A stretch of 64,000 nucleotides of DNA from an uncultured Lachnospiraceae bacterium (GTDB lineage Bacteria; Bacillota; Clostridia; Lachnospirales; Lachnospiraceae): NCBI GenBank assembly GCA_947245585.1, contig CAMXPV010000005.1, forward strand, positions 1 through 64,000, in the 5' to 3' direction. A program made the position numbers and the translations under genes. Below, one piece after another: positions 22,618 through 31,034 of the stretch (the first letter of the stretch is position 1; each line of letters starts with the position of its first letter). The notes beneath the pieces are model-generated. The model did no database searches. It had not been told where the DNA came from and saw nothing but the letters and a program-made list of their open reading frames with translations.

Positions 22618-22640
22618 ATGATCAACCTTCCGTTTTTTTC

Positions 22641-23345
22641 TCACATATTTTTCATATACTGCAAAATAACCTCGGAAAATTCCCTGCCCCTAAGCCTTGA
22701 AACCGGTATCTGTCTGCCGCCCTCCATATACGCCGTCCCATTTTGATAACTCTTCAGATACTTGAGATGAATCAGATAGCTTCTGTGGCATCGGAAAAAG
22801 CTGCTGCCCAACTTACTTTCCAGATTTTCAATCCGCTCATAATAGTCAACCACCTCGGAGGAAACCAGATGCAGATAAATTTTCCTGTCAATACTTTCAC
22901 AAAAAACTATGTCCGTCAAAGGAATAATCCGGCTGTCATATCCCTTACGGACTAGCAATCCGGTTTCACTGGCATTTTGCAGGGAAGCAAGAAGCCGCTC
23001 CATCGTCCTCTCGAGAGCTTCCCGCCTGACCGGCTTAACCAAATAGTCGTAAGCCTGCACATCAAAAGCCGAAAAGACCATTTCCCGCAAAACGGTGACA
23101 AATATCAAAGTGCCCCGAAATCCGCGTTCCCGCAGTCTTCTCGCCGTCTCCATGCCGTCCGTCCCCTCCATCTGGATATCCAGGAAGAGAACGTCTATTG
23201 GCTTGTCATACCGCAGCAATTCCTCTCCGCTCAAAAACTGCCGTATGGAAACCTCCCTGTTCTTTGCCCGAAAAAAATCGGAAACCATCTTCCGAATCTG
23301 ATCGGACATGCTTTTTTCGTCATCGCAAACGGCAATGCGGATCAC
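22641..23345 (-). CDS. LytTR-family response regulator
   Basis: A 234-aa regulator. The receiver domain (about 1-120) has the acidic pocket CDDE, the phospho-accepting Asp in VLFLDIQM, and the switch residues TVL and KPV. The C-terminal LytTR DNA-binding domain (about 135-234) includes IVFCESIDRKIYLH, FRCHRSYLIHLKYLKSY and GGRQIPVSRLRGREF. It partners with the GHKL kinase immediately downstream. The GTG at 23345 is chosen because GGAGG lies 7 bases upstream; a longer open frame exists but lacks a ribosome binding site. Targets are probably LytTR direct-repeat promoters elsewhere. Confidence 0.9.
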   Translation of the reverse strand: MIRIAVCDDEKSMSDQIRKMVSDFFRAKNREVSIRQFLSGEELLRYDKPIDVLFLDIQMEGTDGMETARRLRERGFRGTLIFVTVLREMVFSAFDVQAYDYLVKPVRREALERTMERLLASLQNASETGLLVRKGYDSRIIPLTDIVFCESIDRKIYLHLVSSEVVDYYERIENLESKLGSSFFRCHRSYLIHLKYLKSYQNGTAYMEGGRQIPVSRLRGREFSEVILQYMKNM

Positions 23346-23460
23346 CTCATCACCTCCTGTTATCGCTTTTCCTTGTTTTATCGGTTGTTTCAACTGTCAG
23401 AACGACTGATCTGTTGTGAAATGTTTTTGAAATGCTGTGAAATGTCGATTACCTATGAAA

Positions 23461-24130
23461 CTACCGTTTTTTGCCTTCCTTCGCGGCCTGATAATCCTCC
23501 ACCGTCACGCCGAGCGCTTCGCAGGCCTGCTCCAGTGTCAACGAAAGATTCTGCATGGCATGATCCACAGCGGAAACAAACATCTGCAGTCCCTGTTTGA
23601 TTCCCAACTGAAGTCCTTGCTCCATTCCTTTTTCCGTGGCATACAGCTCCAAGTCCTTCTGGCAGCGGTAATAATCCTCCCTTGCCTCGGCCTCCATCCT
23701 TGCCCTCTCATCCGCAGTCAGTTCCTTGTAGGTAACCACGCACTCTTTGATTGCCGCGCTTTTCTCCGCCAACATCCGCATTTCCTCCCATGTCTCCGCC
23801 TTGAACAGCTGTGCCCACCGGTACAGCTCCGGCATACCCGCTTCGTCCTCATCCTTCCCGAGTTGGTTTAATTGTAGCACACGGATTGACATTTTGTCAC
23901 TATATTTATGTGCGGTATCTAAATTATAAAAATAATAGTCCAGATACAGCCTGTCCGGGAATCCTTTTGGGGTAAAATCCAGAATCCCGATATGTATCGT
24001 CTCTTTTACTCTCTGGTAGGAATCGCCCTTCTCTAACTGGTCAAAGCTTCTGCTCAAATACGCCAGTGACCTCACGGGCCAGTCTTCCCGTCAAAGGCTG
24101 ATCCTCCCACATCAAATTTTCTTTTATCAT
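23461..24130 (-). pseudogene. Remnant of an Rpn-type PD-(D/E)XK nuclease
   Basis: The readable frame from about 24075 down gives the C-terminal two thirds of a PD-(D/E)XK transposase-like nuclease: RSLAYLSRSFDQL, then HIGILDFTPKGFP, then the Glu-rich tail ending KGMEQGLQLGIKQGLQM. The N-terminal catalytic part (start, ILD and E-Q motifs, as present in the intact gene at 24560) is missing. A start with GGAGG at 24130 opens a different frame, MIKENLMWEDQPLTGRLARE, that stops after 29 codons, so the gene has an internal deletion and frameshift. It is oriented away from the intact homologue. Confidence 0.72.
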
Positions 24131-24344
24131 TCGTCCTCCTTTTTTCTCTTCCTTGCATTTATGGTTTCATTATTGGAAATCCCGGAGCGAGACGCTCCTT
24201 ACGATGCCCCTTGGGCAAAAGAATACTACCAGATTTTCCAAGTGTATTCAGAATATCACATCCAATCAGATCACGCAAGTCACAAACACTCTGATCAAAA
24301 TAACCTTTTGAACGACTAAAGTGAAAAGTTTATTGGTTAAGAGC
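24131..24344. other. Spacer between the two Rpn genes, with a doubtful 52-codon ORF
   Basis: A plus-strand open frame at 24161-24319 reads MVSLLEIPERDAPYDAPWAK onward for 52 codons, but it has no ribosome binding site. A GGAGCG/CGCTCC hairpin (24185-24198 region) and an ATCAGA/TCTGAT dyad are the only other structures seen. Confidence 0.35.
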
Positions 24345-24373
24345 TTGACAGGACAAATCACGTCCATTATAAT
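24345..24373 (+). promoter_or_regulatory. Perfect SigA promoter of the intact Rpn gene
   Basis: TTGACA (24345-24350), 17-bp spacer, TATAAT (24368-24373). The spacer contains a GGAC/GTCC dyad. The leader before the 24560 start is about 180 nt, with no further structure I can interpret. Confidence 0.8.
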
Positions 24374-24559
24374 GAATCCAAAGCATAACAATTTCTAGAT
24401 AAAAACAGTATGTCATATCAAACATTCTAACCTTCGGAAAATCTATGCTTTTAAATCAGACAAGACAAATTTAAAAGCGGGAGATTTTGAAGGGATGCGG
24501 CATAAGATTGGCCGGAGTGATCAGTCCATGGCAGTTTCTCCTGCGGACAAGGAGGAATC

Positions 24560-25444
24560 ATGGAGAAGTTTTCACTAAAGGCAGACTTTGTGGTAAAGGA
24601 GCTCTTTGCCCACGAGACAGTCAGGAAACAGTTTTTGAGCGATGTCCTGGGGATTCCGGTCGCACAGATCAAGTCGGTGCGGCTTACAAATCCTTTTTTG
24701 AGGAAGCTGTTCCGTCGACAGAAACAGGGAATACTGGATGTCGTAATGGTGTTAAACAATGGGACAAAGGTTGATGTTGAGATGCAGGTGGATGCCCAAA
24801 AGCATTGGACGAAGAGAAATTTGTATTATCTTGGAAGAATGTATACGGACGATCTGATGATCGGGGAAAACTACAGCAAGCTGCGCCGGTGTGTCAGCAT
24901 CAGCCTGTTGGATTTCAAACTGTTTCCGGATAAGCAGGAGTACCATAGTATTTACCGTCTTCGGGATGAGGCGGGCAGGGAGCTGACAGACCTGTGGGAA
25001 GTACATATCATAGAGCTTGGAAAGAAGCTGACGGGAAACGCTGTGGATGATTGGATTCGTTTGTTTAATGCGAAAAGTCAGGAGGAAGCGGATATGATTG
25101 CGATTAAAAATGAAAATATGAGGGAAGCGGTAGAGGTGGTAAGGGAAATGGGTCTGATAAGGACAATGCGGTGGATTTATGACGACTACTGGAAGGCCAA
25201 AAGAGACCGTTGGGCACGGGACGAGTATGTGCGGGATGAAGGAAAGACGCAGGCAAGAACAGAATTTATATTGCAATTATTGGAGCATAAAAATGAAGGG
25301 CAGGAACTTCCACAGGAACTCATACAGAGAATAAATGCGGAAAAGGACGAAGCAACGTTAAAAAAGTGGCTTCTGTCGGCGGCAGAAGCGAAGTCAACAG
25401 CGCAGTTCATGGAACTGGAAAAGTTCTCACTTTCCAAACTGTAA
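24560..25444 (+). CDS. Rpn-family PD-(D/E)XK nuclease, transposase-like
   Basis: A 294-aa intact protein. The N-terminal PD-(D/E)XK fold runs from FSLKADFVVKELFAHE through the catalytic strand GILDVVMVLNNGTKVDVEMQ (Asp and the E-x-Q pair) to KRNLYYLGRMY and CVSISLLDFKLF. The C-terminal half is charged and helical. Relatives include RpnA-type nucleases that promote RecA-independent recombination, and many are annotated as transposases without mobility evidence. The start has AAGGAGG 4 bases upstream. The promoter at 24345 is consensus. The end overlaps the convergent glycosyltransferase by 18 bp. Confidence 0.85.
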   Translation: MEKFSLKADFVVKELFAHETVRKQFLSDVLGIPVAQIKSVRLTNPFLRKLFRRQKQGILDVVMVLNNGTKVDVEMQVDAQKHWTKRNLYYLGRMYTDDLMIGENYSKLRRCVSISLLDFKLFPDKQEYHSIYRLRDEAGRELTDLWEVHIIELGKKLTGNAVDDWIRLFNAKSQEEADMIAIKNENMREAVEVVREMGLIRTMRWIYDDYWKAKRDRWARDEYVRDEGKTQARTEFILQLLEHKNEGQELPQELIQRINAEKDEATLKKWLLSAAEAKSTAQFMELEKFSLSKL

Positions 25445-26176
25445 CAGCACCCGCACCGTCCTTTTCACGGTAATCCAAAGAGGGCAACGCACGCCATTTT
25501 TCCTGAGAGCCTGATAGCCCTCCCGAAAAGATACCAGATAATTTCCAAGACCCGCATTGCTTGTTCCCCCGTAAAACATGGCCACCAGAACCTCCGGCAC
25601 ATAGGCAAGCGTATTTGCCTCATCCTTTAAAAAGCGCACCATGAACTCATAGTCCGCGGCACAGCGGTATGACGTGTCATAAAGGCCGTATTTTTCGTAC
25701 ACAGCCCGTTTCAGGAAAAGGGTGGGGTGTCCGGGCATCCAACCCTGCCCAATTTTTCCCTGCCCCATATGCCACTGTCTGACAATCCGCTCCCCTTCCA
25801 CATAGACCAGATCAGAGTGCGCGCCGATACAGTGCGGACCACCCTTCTCCACAGCCTCCACAAGCCTGCTCACCGCATATGGTTTACATAATTTATCATT
25901 GCAGACCGCAATCACATCCCCCGTACTCATACGAAACGCCTTGTTCATAGCGTCGTACAGGCCCTCGTCCGGCTCCGACACCCACCGTACCGAAAAGCCC
26001 TGTCTGTCCGCCATTTTGGAGGCAAACTGCCGGATCAGTTCCACCGTACCGTCGGTGGAGCCGCCGTCCACAATCACCGTCTCGATCTCCCCGTAATCCT
26101 GCCCTTCAATGGCCGCAAGGGTAACCGGCAGACTCTCTCTCACATTATAGACCGTCACCAGTAACGAAACCTTCAT
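25427..26176 (-). CDS. Family 2 glycosyltransferase
   Basis: A 249-aa GT-A fold enzyme of the WcaA type. Motifs are SLLVTVYNVRESLPVTLAAI at the N-terminus, VDGGSTDGTVELI for nucleotide binding, DVIAVCNDK in place of the usual DxD, and CAADYEFMVRFL near the acceptor site. It probably adds a sugar to a lipid-linked or surface glycan at the inner face of the membrane. It is the last gene of a minus-strand series (S8 peptidase, BMP lipoprotein, DUF5722 lipoprotein), 12 bp after the previous one. GGAAAG precedes the start. The sugar specificity cannot be read. Confidence 0.88.
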   Translation of the reverse strand: MKVSLLVTVYNVRESLPVTLAAIEGQDYGEIETVIVDGGSTDGTVELIRQFASKMADRQGFSVRWVSEPDEGLYDAMNKAFRMSTGDVIAVCNDKLCKPYAVSRLVEAVEKGGPHCIGAHSDLVYVEGERIVRQWHMGQGKIGQGWMPGHPTLFLKRAVYEKYGLYDTSYRCAADYEFMVRFLKDEANTLAYVPEVLVAMFYGGTSNAGLGNYLVSFREGYQALRKNGVRCPLWITVKRTVRVLLQFGK

Positions 26177-26188
26177 ATCGCTTCTTTC

Positions 26189-27931
26189 CTACTCTACATC
26201 CGCCCTTGCCCATGACAGAGCCTCCTCCAGACTGCCCGCACCCAGAATATTCAACATAAAATCCGTATACTCCCCGGCGCGCTCCGTGTCAATATCTCGG
26301 AAAACGTCCCTGATATACTTCGCCGAATGGTCATATTCATAGATGCCAAAGGCCATTCCCGCCATCACTTCCTCCGGCGCATCCGTCTGCCGGTTCATGA
26401 GAAAAGCGTCCACATAGGGGTTGTCCTCCACAATATAATAACAGTAGGCAAAGGCCGCCGCCTGCAGCCGTTCTCCGGAACCCGACGCAAAACCAAGCTC
26501 CGTGATGGTGACGCTTCGCACCTCTCCGGCCCGGTCCAGATATACCTCCTCACGGAGCATGTCCGTCAGCACATTCAGATTCATGATGGACAGATGGGAG
26601 GCATCCCTTGTCTTATCATACTCCTGCGACCAGTAATTGACGCGCGTCAGCGGTTCCGGATAGGGGTGGATCGCAATGCCCCAGTCGTAATTGCCATGCT
26701 GCAGCGCCGCCTCGTTAAAGGCCTTCAAAATATCCCTGCCGTTGAAAAAGCTGCCCACATCCCCCTCATTGCTGTTCCACGCATGGTCAATACTGAAATA
26801 CACCCTCGCATTCGCGTAGTGGCTTTTCACCGCCTGGTAGAAAATGCGGAAGGACTTCTCAAACTCCTTCGCATAGTGATACACGTCCCTGGTGTTCATA
26901 TAATTCCAAACCCGGTTCTGGTTGATCTCGTTGGCGATCACCCAACTGTGCACCATGCCATGCGCCCCGTCGGAGTAACGCTCCGCCAGAAAAGATGCCA
27001 CGGCCTCCAACGTCTTCGTTCCTTCCGCTTCCGCCGCATTAAACATGTAATAGTACGCGCCGCTCTCCTGATTTCGGGCTTCCGGATGAATCAACTCTGG
27101 AAACGCGTCGTTCCAGTCATTCAAAACCACTGCCGTGGCGGTCATCCCATGATCCGACAGATAGGTAAACAGCCCGTCATAACCGTTGATCGCCGCCCCG
27201 TTAAAGGCATAATTTCTTCCCCGGTAGGTGTATGTAATCGTGGGAAAAGTCTGGTCCGTCGTCTCCCCCATAATATGGGAAAGGGGAATATTATAAATGG
27301 CATGCTTGACATTTAAATCTGTCAGTTCCGGCGTTCCCACCATGGTCGGGTCCAGAAGCAGCCCCTTCTTAGAGCCAAGCTCCGGATAGGGATCCTGATT
27401 CTGCGCTAACGCTTCCGGGTTTAACAGATACACACCTTGTCCGACCGGCACATAATTTCCGTCTATCCGAAGAGCCGGGATAAACCGTTTGAACAGATAG
27501 GCATCCCGGTAGGAAAACGTCATCTCCCAATCCCTGTCTTTTCGCCCTCTCGTGACGGGCTCCCTCTCAAGCGCATCCCCATCCTCTTCCCAACTGTCCG
27601 CCTGAAACAAGTACAGGTAAGCGTCATCGCTTCCGGGAATCAGCGGCATTTCCAGAGAATACCGGAGTTTTTGAAGCTCTGCATCATAAGTCAGGGATAT
27701 GTCCATGGCGTACTCCGACAACTCCGCAATCGACAAGCTTGTCTCCCCCGCCGTAAGCTCCGTCAGCTCCATCTCCTTTTTCGCCGCCGCACTCTCCGGC
27801 GTTTCCTCCGGGACAGGGGCGGTGGCAGGCTGTGCTTCCTCCCCGCATCCGCCAAGCAGCGCCGCCATGATCCCAATGCCTAAAAGCAGGAGACGACCGG
27901 GATGTATCTTCCTCTTCTCTTCCTTATACAC
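26189..27931 (-). CDS. DUF5722 lipoprotein, glycoside-hydrolase-like
   Basis: A 580-aa surface protein. The GTG start at 27931 has GGAGG 7 bases upstream and gives a lipoprotein signal peptide ending MAALLGGC (Cys about 29). A low-complexity linker follows, then a beta-rich domain (about 50-180). The large C-terminal region looks like a TIM-barrel hydrolase, with HSWVIANEINQ (a Glu in the acid/base position), VYFSIDHAWN, WGIAIHPYPEP and VTITELGFASGSG (a second Glu). This is consistent with clan GH-A-like architecture and the DUF5722 family. The substrate is unknown; the glycosyltransferase downstream and the BMP lipoprotein upstream are its operon partners. Confidence 0.82.
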   Translation of the reverse strand: MYKEEKRKIHPGRLLLLGIGIMAALLGGCGEEAQPATAPVPEETPESAAAKKEMELTELTAGETSLSIAELSEYAMDISLTYDAELQKLRYSLEMPLIPGSDDAYLYLFQADSWEEDGDALEREPVTRGRKDRDWEMTFSYRDAYLFKRFIPALRIDGNYVPVGQGVYLLNPEALAQNQDPYPELGSKKGLLLDPTMVGTPELTDLNVKHAIYNIPLSHIMGETTDQTFPTITYTYRGRNYAFNGAAINGYDGLFTYLSDHGMTATAVVLNDWNDAFPELIHPEARNQESGAYYYMFNAAEAEGTKTLEAVASFLAERYSDGAHGMVHSWVIANEINQNRVWNYMNTRDVYHYAKEFEKSFRIFYQAVKSHYANARVYFSIDHAWNSNEGDVGSFFNGRDILKAFNEAALQHGNYDWGIAIHPYPEPLTRVNYWSQEYDKTRDASHLSIMNLNVLTDMLREEVYLDRAGEVRSVTITELGFASGSGERLQAAAFAYCYYIVEDNPYVDAFLMNRQTDAPEEVMAGMAFGIYEYDHSAKYIRDVFRDIDTERAGEYTDFMLNILGAGSLEEALSWARADVE

Positions 27932-27948
27932 TCCCAAACCTCCTGCGC

Positions 27949-29166
27949 TCATTCATAATTTACCGTAATGGCAACCGAAGGAGGCGCACTGATATCATCC
28001 GATGCCACACGGTCACCTCTCTTCATCTGCTTATAAATCTCAAAAAAGTGGGTTGTGGGCACCTCTTTGAAGCGCCACTCCGTATCCACCACCGGAATCG
28101 CCGCACATCCTTCCTCCACGCCATAGCGTCTCACCTGTCCGGCCTCCGCCTCGCTCCATCCGTTGTTTGCATAAAAGCTGTCCAACGTGTCCGTCACAGC
28201 CGCACCGATATTCTTGACTGCACTGGTCAAAACCCTGTCAGAAACTCTGGACTGATCCACATCCACACCAATCATCAAACCGTCCTGATTTTCCGCCGCC
28301 TCCAACACGGACTCGTACAGGCCGCCGCCGCAGGCAAAAATAATCTGCGTACCGTTTTCATACCACCCATCCGCCTTCTCCCGCACATCGATATCCGGTA
28401 AAAAGGTGTCCGCATACCAAAAATTGACAACCACATCGTCAAGGGATAAATCCTTGGCCGCCGCGTCAATTCCCTGTAAATAGCCGTATCCGTACCGCTG
28501 CACGGCAGGTTCCTCCCTGCCGCCCACAAATCCTAAATTCCGATAGCCTTCCCATACTGCCATGTAGCCGGCCAGATATCCTGCCTGCTCCTCATGAAAA
28601 AGAACACAGTGCACATTCTTTGTAAGAGAAATCTCCTCTCCCTCTGCACTGTGTGGCACACTGTCTATCAGCAAAAAAGCGGTCTGCGGACAGCTCTCCT
28701 GTATCGCGCCCACCGCCTCGCCGAAAATATCCCCGGCGCAGACGATAATCCTCGCATTTTCCTCCACGGCCCTTTTTGCCAGTTCCCGGCAGCTCTCCGA
28801 ATCGTTCGGATTGGCACAATAGTAGGAAAAAGATTTGCCCGCCCCCAACGCGTACATCCGCACGCCATTGTAGACAGCCTCATTGTAGCCGCCATCCTCC
28901 ACGGGACCGTTCGCCAATAGAACAATCTCGCCGCCTGTCTCGCTGTAATCTCCGTAGGGGTCCTCAAACATCTTCTGCACCGACTCCCTCCAGGAAGTCG
29001 TCTCCATGCCGGAATCGTCCTCTTCTTTCTTCTCTGGCCCCTGCTCTGTCCCATCTGTGGTTTCGTCTGCGGATACCGCCGTCTCATCCGCAGCCATCCC
29101 GCAGCCTGCCAATATGCAGATCAAAATCAGCCCGGCAATGCCAAGCCATTTTCTTTTCATTGTCAC
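27949..29166 (-). CDS. BMP-family substrate-binding lipoprotein
   Basis: A 405-aa lipoprotein. The signal peptide ends CILAGC (Cys about 22), followed by an acidic linker. The BMP/PnrA fold comprises EIVLLANGPVEDGGYNEAVYNGV, then EENARIIVCAGDIFGEAVGAI, EEQAGYLAGYMAV, NLGFVGG, and GTQIIFACGGGLYESVLEAA. BMP proteins usually deliver nucleosides to an ABC importer, but no importer genes are here, so it may sense or use a distant transporter. Translation may begin at GTG 29166, 8 bases after GGAAGG, or ATG 29160. It ends 18 bp before the DUF5722 start. Confidence 0.87.
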   Translation of the reverse strand: MTMKRKWLGIAGLILICILAGCGMAADETAVSADETTDGTEQGPEKKEEDDSGMETTSWRESVQKMFEDPYGDYSETGGEIVLLANGPVEDGGYNEAVYNGVRMYALGAGKSFSYYCANPNDSESCRELAKRAVEENARIIVCAGDIFGEAVGAIQESCPQTAFLLIDSVPHSAEGEEISLTKNVHCVLFHEEQAGYLAGYMAVWEGYRNLGFVGGREEPAVQRYGYGYLQGIDAAAKDLSLDDVVVNFWYADTFLPDIDVREKADGWYENGTQIIFACGGGLYESVLEAAENQDGLMIGVDVDQSRVSDRVLTSAVKNIGAAVTDTLDSFYANNGWSEAEAGQVRRYGVEEGCAAIPVVDTEWRFKEVPTTHFFEIYKQMKRGDRVASDDISAPPSVAITVNYE

Positions 29167-29272
29167 TATGTCCGCCTTCCTGAGTTGTTAAATGCCATCA
29201 TTTTGTATATTTCCTTTTGCATGGCTGACTATATACACCTTACCACAAGCGGGCGGAATCAGCAAGTTTTCT

Positions 29273-30973
29273 CTACAGCCTCGCCAACGTCTCGAACGTC
29301 CCGTTAATATTGATCCGCCCGTACCCCCACTGTCTGTCAGGGTACACCACATTGTCCGGCCGGTCGGCCCCCTGAATCAGGTAGCTCTTCGTCCCTCTGC
29401 TGTCCACCATATAGGCGTTTCCGTCAACGACGGCCCACTCTAAAAACTGCGCCACACAGCCCGCCGCCAATGCCGCCGCCATACAGGAACCGTCCGTCTC
29501 GCCAAGAGCCGTCGGCACGCCCACACCGGGAGCCACCAGATCCGGCTTTATTCCCCCATTTCTGGTATAGCCTCTGCCGGAAGGCGCATACCAACTGTCC
29601 GCATAGCTGTTGTAGGCGGATATGGTGATCACCTGGGAAGCGTTGGCAGGCTCTGTCAGCGTCACATCCGGACTTGGCGTAAGAAAGGTAACGCTCCCCT
29701 CCAAAAACGCCTCGATCGGCAGCCACATATGATACTGCCCATTGCCCCGCATCCTTCTGGCGGAGGACGACACTTCCACCGTCCAAATCCCCGGCGTGGG
29801 ATCTGCAAAGCGCATAAAAATCATGGGATCGCCGCTGTCCTTCTCCACCAGGATGGAAGTGACCCGAATTCTGGTCCTCTCAAAGACAAAGGACAGGTTT
29901 CTGTCAGCGCCGCTGCGAAAATCAATGATCGGCGTCACTTCCCCTCCGGGCGAGCGTATGGAAACGGAATAGACATCCGGAAGGTTCCCCCACAGCTCCA
30001 CGCAAAACCCTTTCATGGGCTTCTCCACGCGAATCTCCACATTGCTCGGCATGGAATGCTCATAGTGATGCTCCTTGTCTCCCTCGTTGCCGCCGCCCAC
30101 CACCACCGCGCGGCTTCTGCGGCCTGCCACGATATTTAAATAGGAATCCAGAGCGGAGGTGCCGTCATGACTGCCCATATTTGTGCCCAATCCGAGAACG
30201 ATCACCACCGGTTTCTCAAAGGCCACCGCCATCTGCTGTAAGTATTTTACCGCCTCCATGATATCGTTTTCCTGAAAAGCCACAGCCCGATCGTCGATCA
30301 GATAATAGTCCCGCAGATAAGCCTTTGCCTCCTTCAATTTCACCACCGCGATGTCCGCAAGGGGAGCCGCCCCGCGAAATTCCAGTCCCTGATTTAACAG
30401 GCTTCCTGCCGCCGCAGAGGCCATCCTCGTGCCATGGCCGATTGTGTCGGTACTGGGCACCACCACCAGCGGATTTTCCGTGGCCAGCGCCCTGTCGATA
30501 TCCGCCCGGCGATATTCCGTTCCGTATTCAAATCCGGCAGGCGGCTCTTCCGACTGTATGGTCTGGTCCCAGATCGAGACGATGCGGGTGCTCCCATCCT
30601 CTCTCCTGAAAACATCGTCCTGATACCGGATCCCCGTATCAATAAATCCCATGATAACGCCGCTTCCCTGTAAGGCAAGCGGCGGATTCTGTACCCGTAT
30701 GTTTCCCATAGCCGCAAGAGGCGAAGCGTCAAACACGCTCTCCCCCGTCTGCATCAGTCCGTACAGCTTGGGAATCGTTGAATAGCCGTAATAAACAAGA
30801 GACAAGGGCTCCACCTGACTGCGCCTCACATTGGCCACGCCATATCCGGCATCAATGGCATGATAACAGTACTCCACATCCGTGGCATCCAAAATCTCTA
30901 CAATCGCATCGTAGTCTGCGATAATATCCATGAAATCATTCGACAAAATCTTTTCTCTGCAGGTCAAGCACAA
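29273..30973 (-). CDS. S8 subtilisin-like peptidase with Cys at the nucleophile position
   Basis: A 566-aa protein of the clostridial Csp-like S8 group. The catalytic Asp112 (GFIDTGIRY) and His180 (DTIGHGTRMAS) are intact. At the nucleophile site the relatives' GTSAAAA is GSCMAAA, so the catalytic serine is replaced by cysteine. There is no classical signal peptide, as in other members of this group. The internal jelly-roll-like insertion between His and Ser is present. Csp proteins process or regulate cortex lytic enzymes in spore germination, and degenerate members act as pseudoproteases, so this may be regulatory. The start is a TTG at 30973 with AAGGAG 14 bases upstream; it is uncertain. 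The gene lies 61 bp after the ClpX paralogue. Confidence 0.85.
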   Translation of the reverse strand: MCLTCREKILSNDFMDIIADYDAIVEILDATDVEYCYHAIDAGYGVANVRRSQVEPLSLVYYGYSTIPKLYGLMQTGESVFDASPLAAMGNIRVQNPPLALQGSGVIMGFIDTGIRYQDDVFRREDGSTRIVSIWDQTIQSEEPPAGFEYGTEYRRADIDRALATENPLVVVPSTDTIGHGTRMASAAAGSLLNQGLEFRGAAPLADIAVVKLKEAKAYLRDYYLIDDRAVAFQENDIMEAVKYLQQMAVAFEKPVVIVLGLGTNMGSHDGTSALDSYLNIVAGRRSRAVVVGGGNEGDKEHHYEHSMPSNVEIRVEKPMKGFCVELWGNLPDVYSVSIRSPGGEVTPIIDFRSGADRNLSFVFERTRIRVTSILVEKDSGDPMIFMRFADPTPGIWTVEVSSSARRMRGNGQYHMWLPIEAFLEGSVTFLTPSPDVTLTEPANASQVITISAYNSYADSWYAPSGRGYTRNGGIKPDLVAPGVGVPTALGETDGSCMAAALAAGCVAQFLEWAVVDGNAYMVDSRGTKSYLIQGADRPDNVVYPDRQWGYGRININGTFETLARL

Positions 30974-31034
30974 GCACCGTCCTATCGCTCCTTACGGTAT
31001 TCTATGCACCGCCGGCGGTTATGCTACTCTCCTC

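Noticed and set aside
21247..23345. AgrB/AgrD quorum-sensing genes beside the AgrC-like kinase
   Set aside because: No small peptide precursor or AgrB-like membrane protease is seen on either strand near the pair.
24161..24319. A 52-codon plus-strand gene between the Rpn genes
   Set aside because: It reads as plausible protein, but there is no ribosome binding site and no recognisable homology; kept only as a note.
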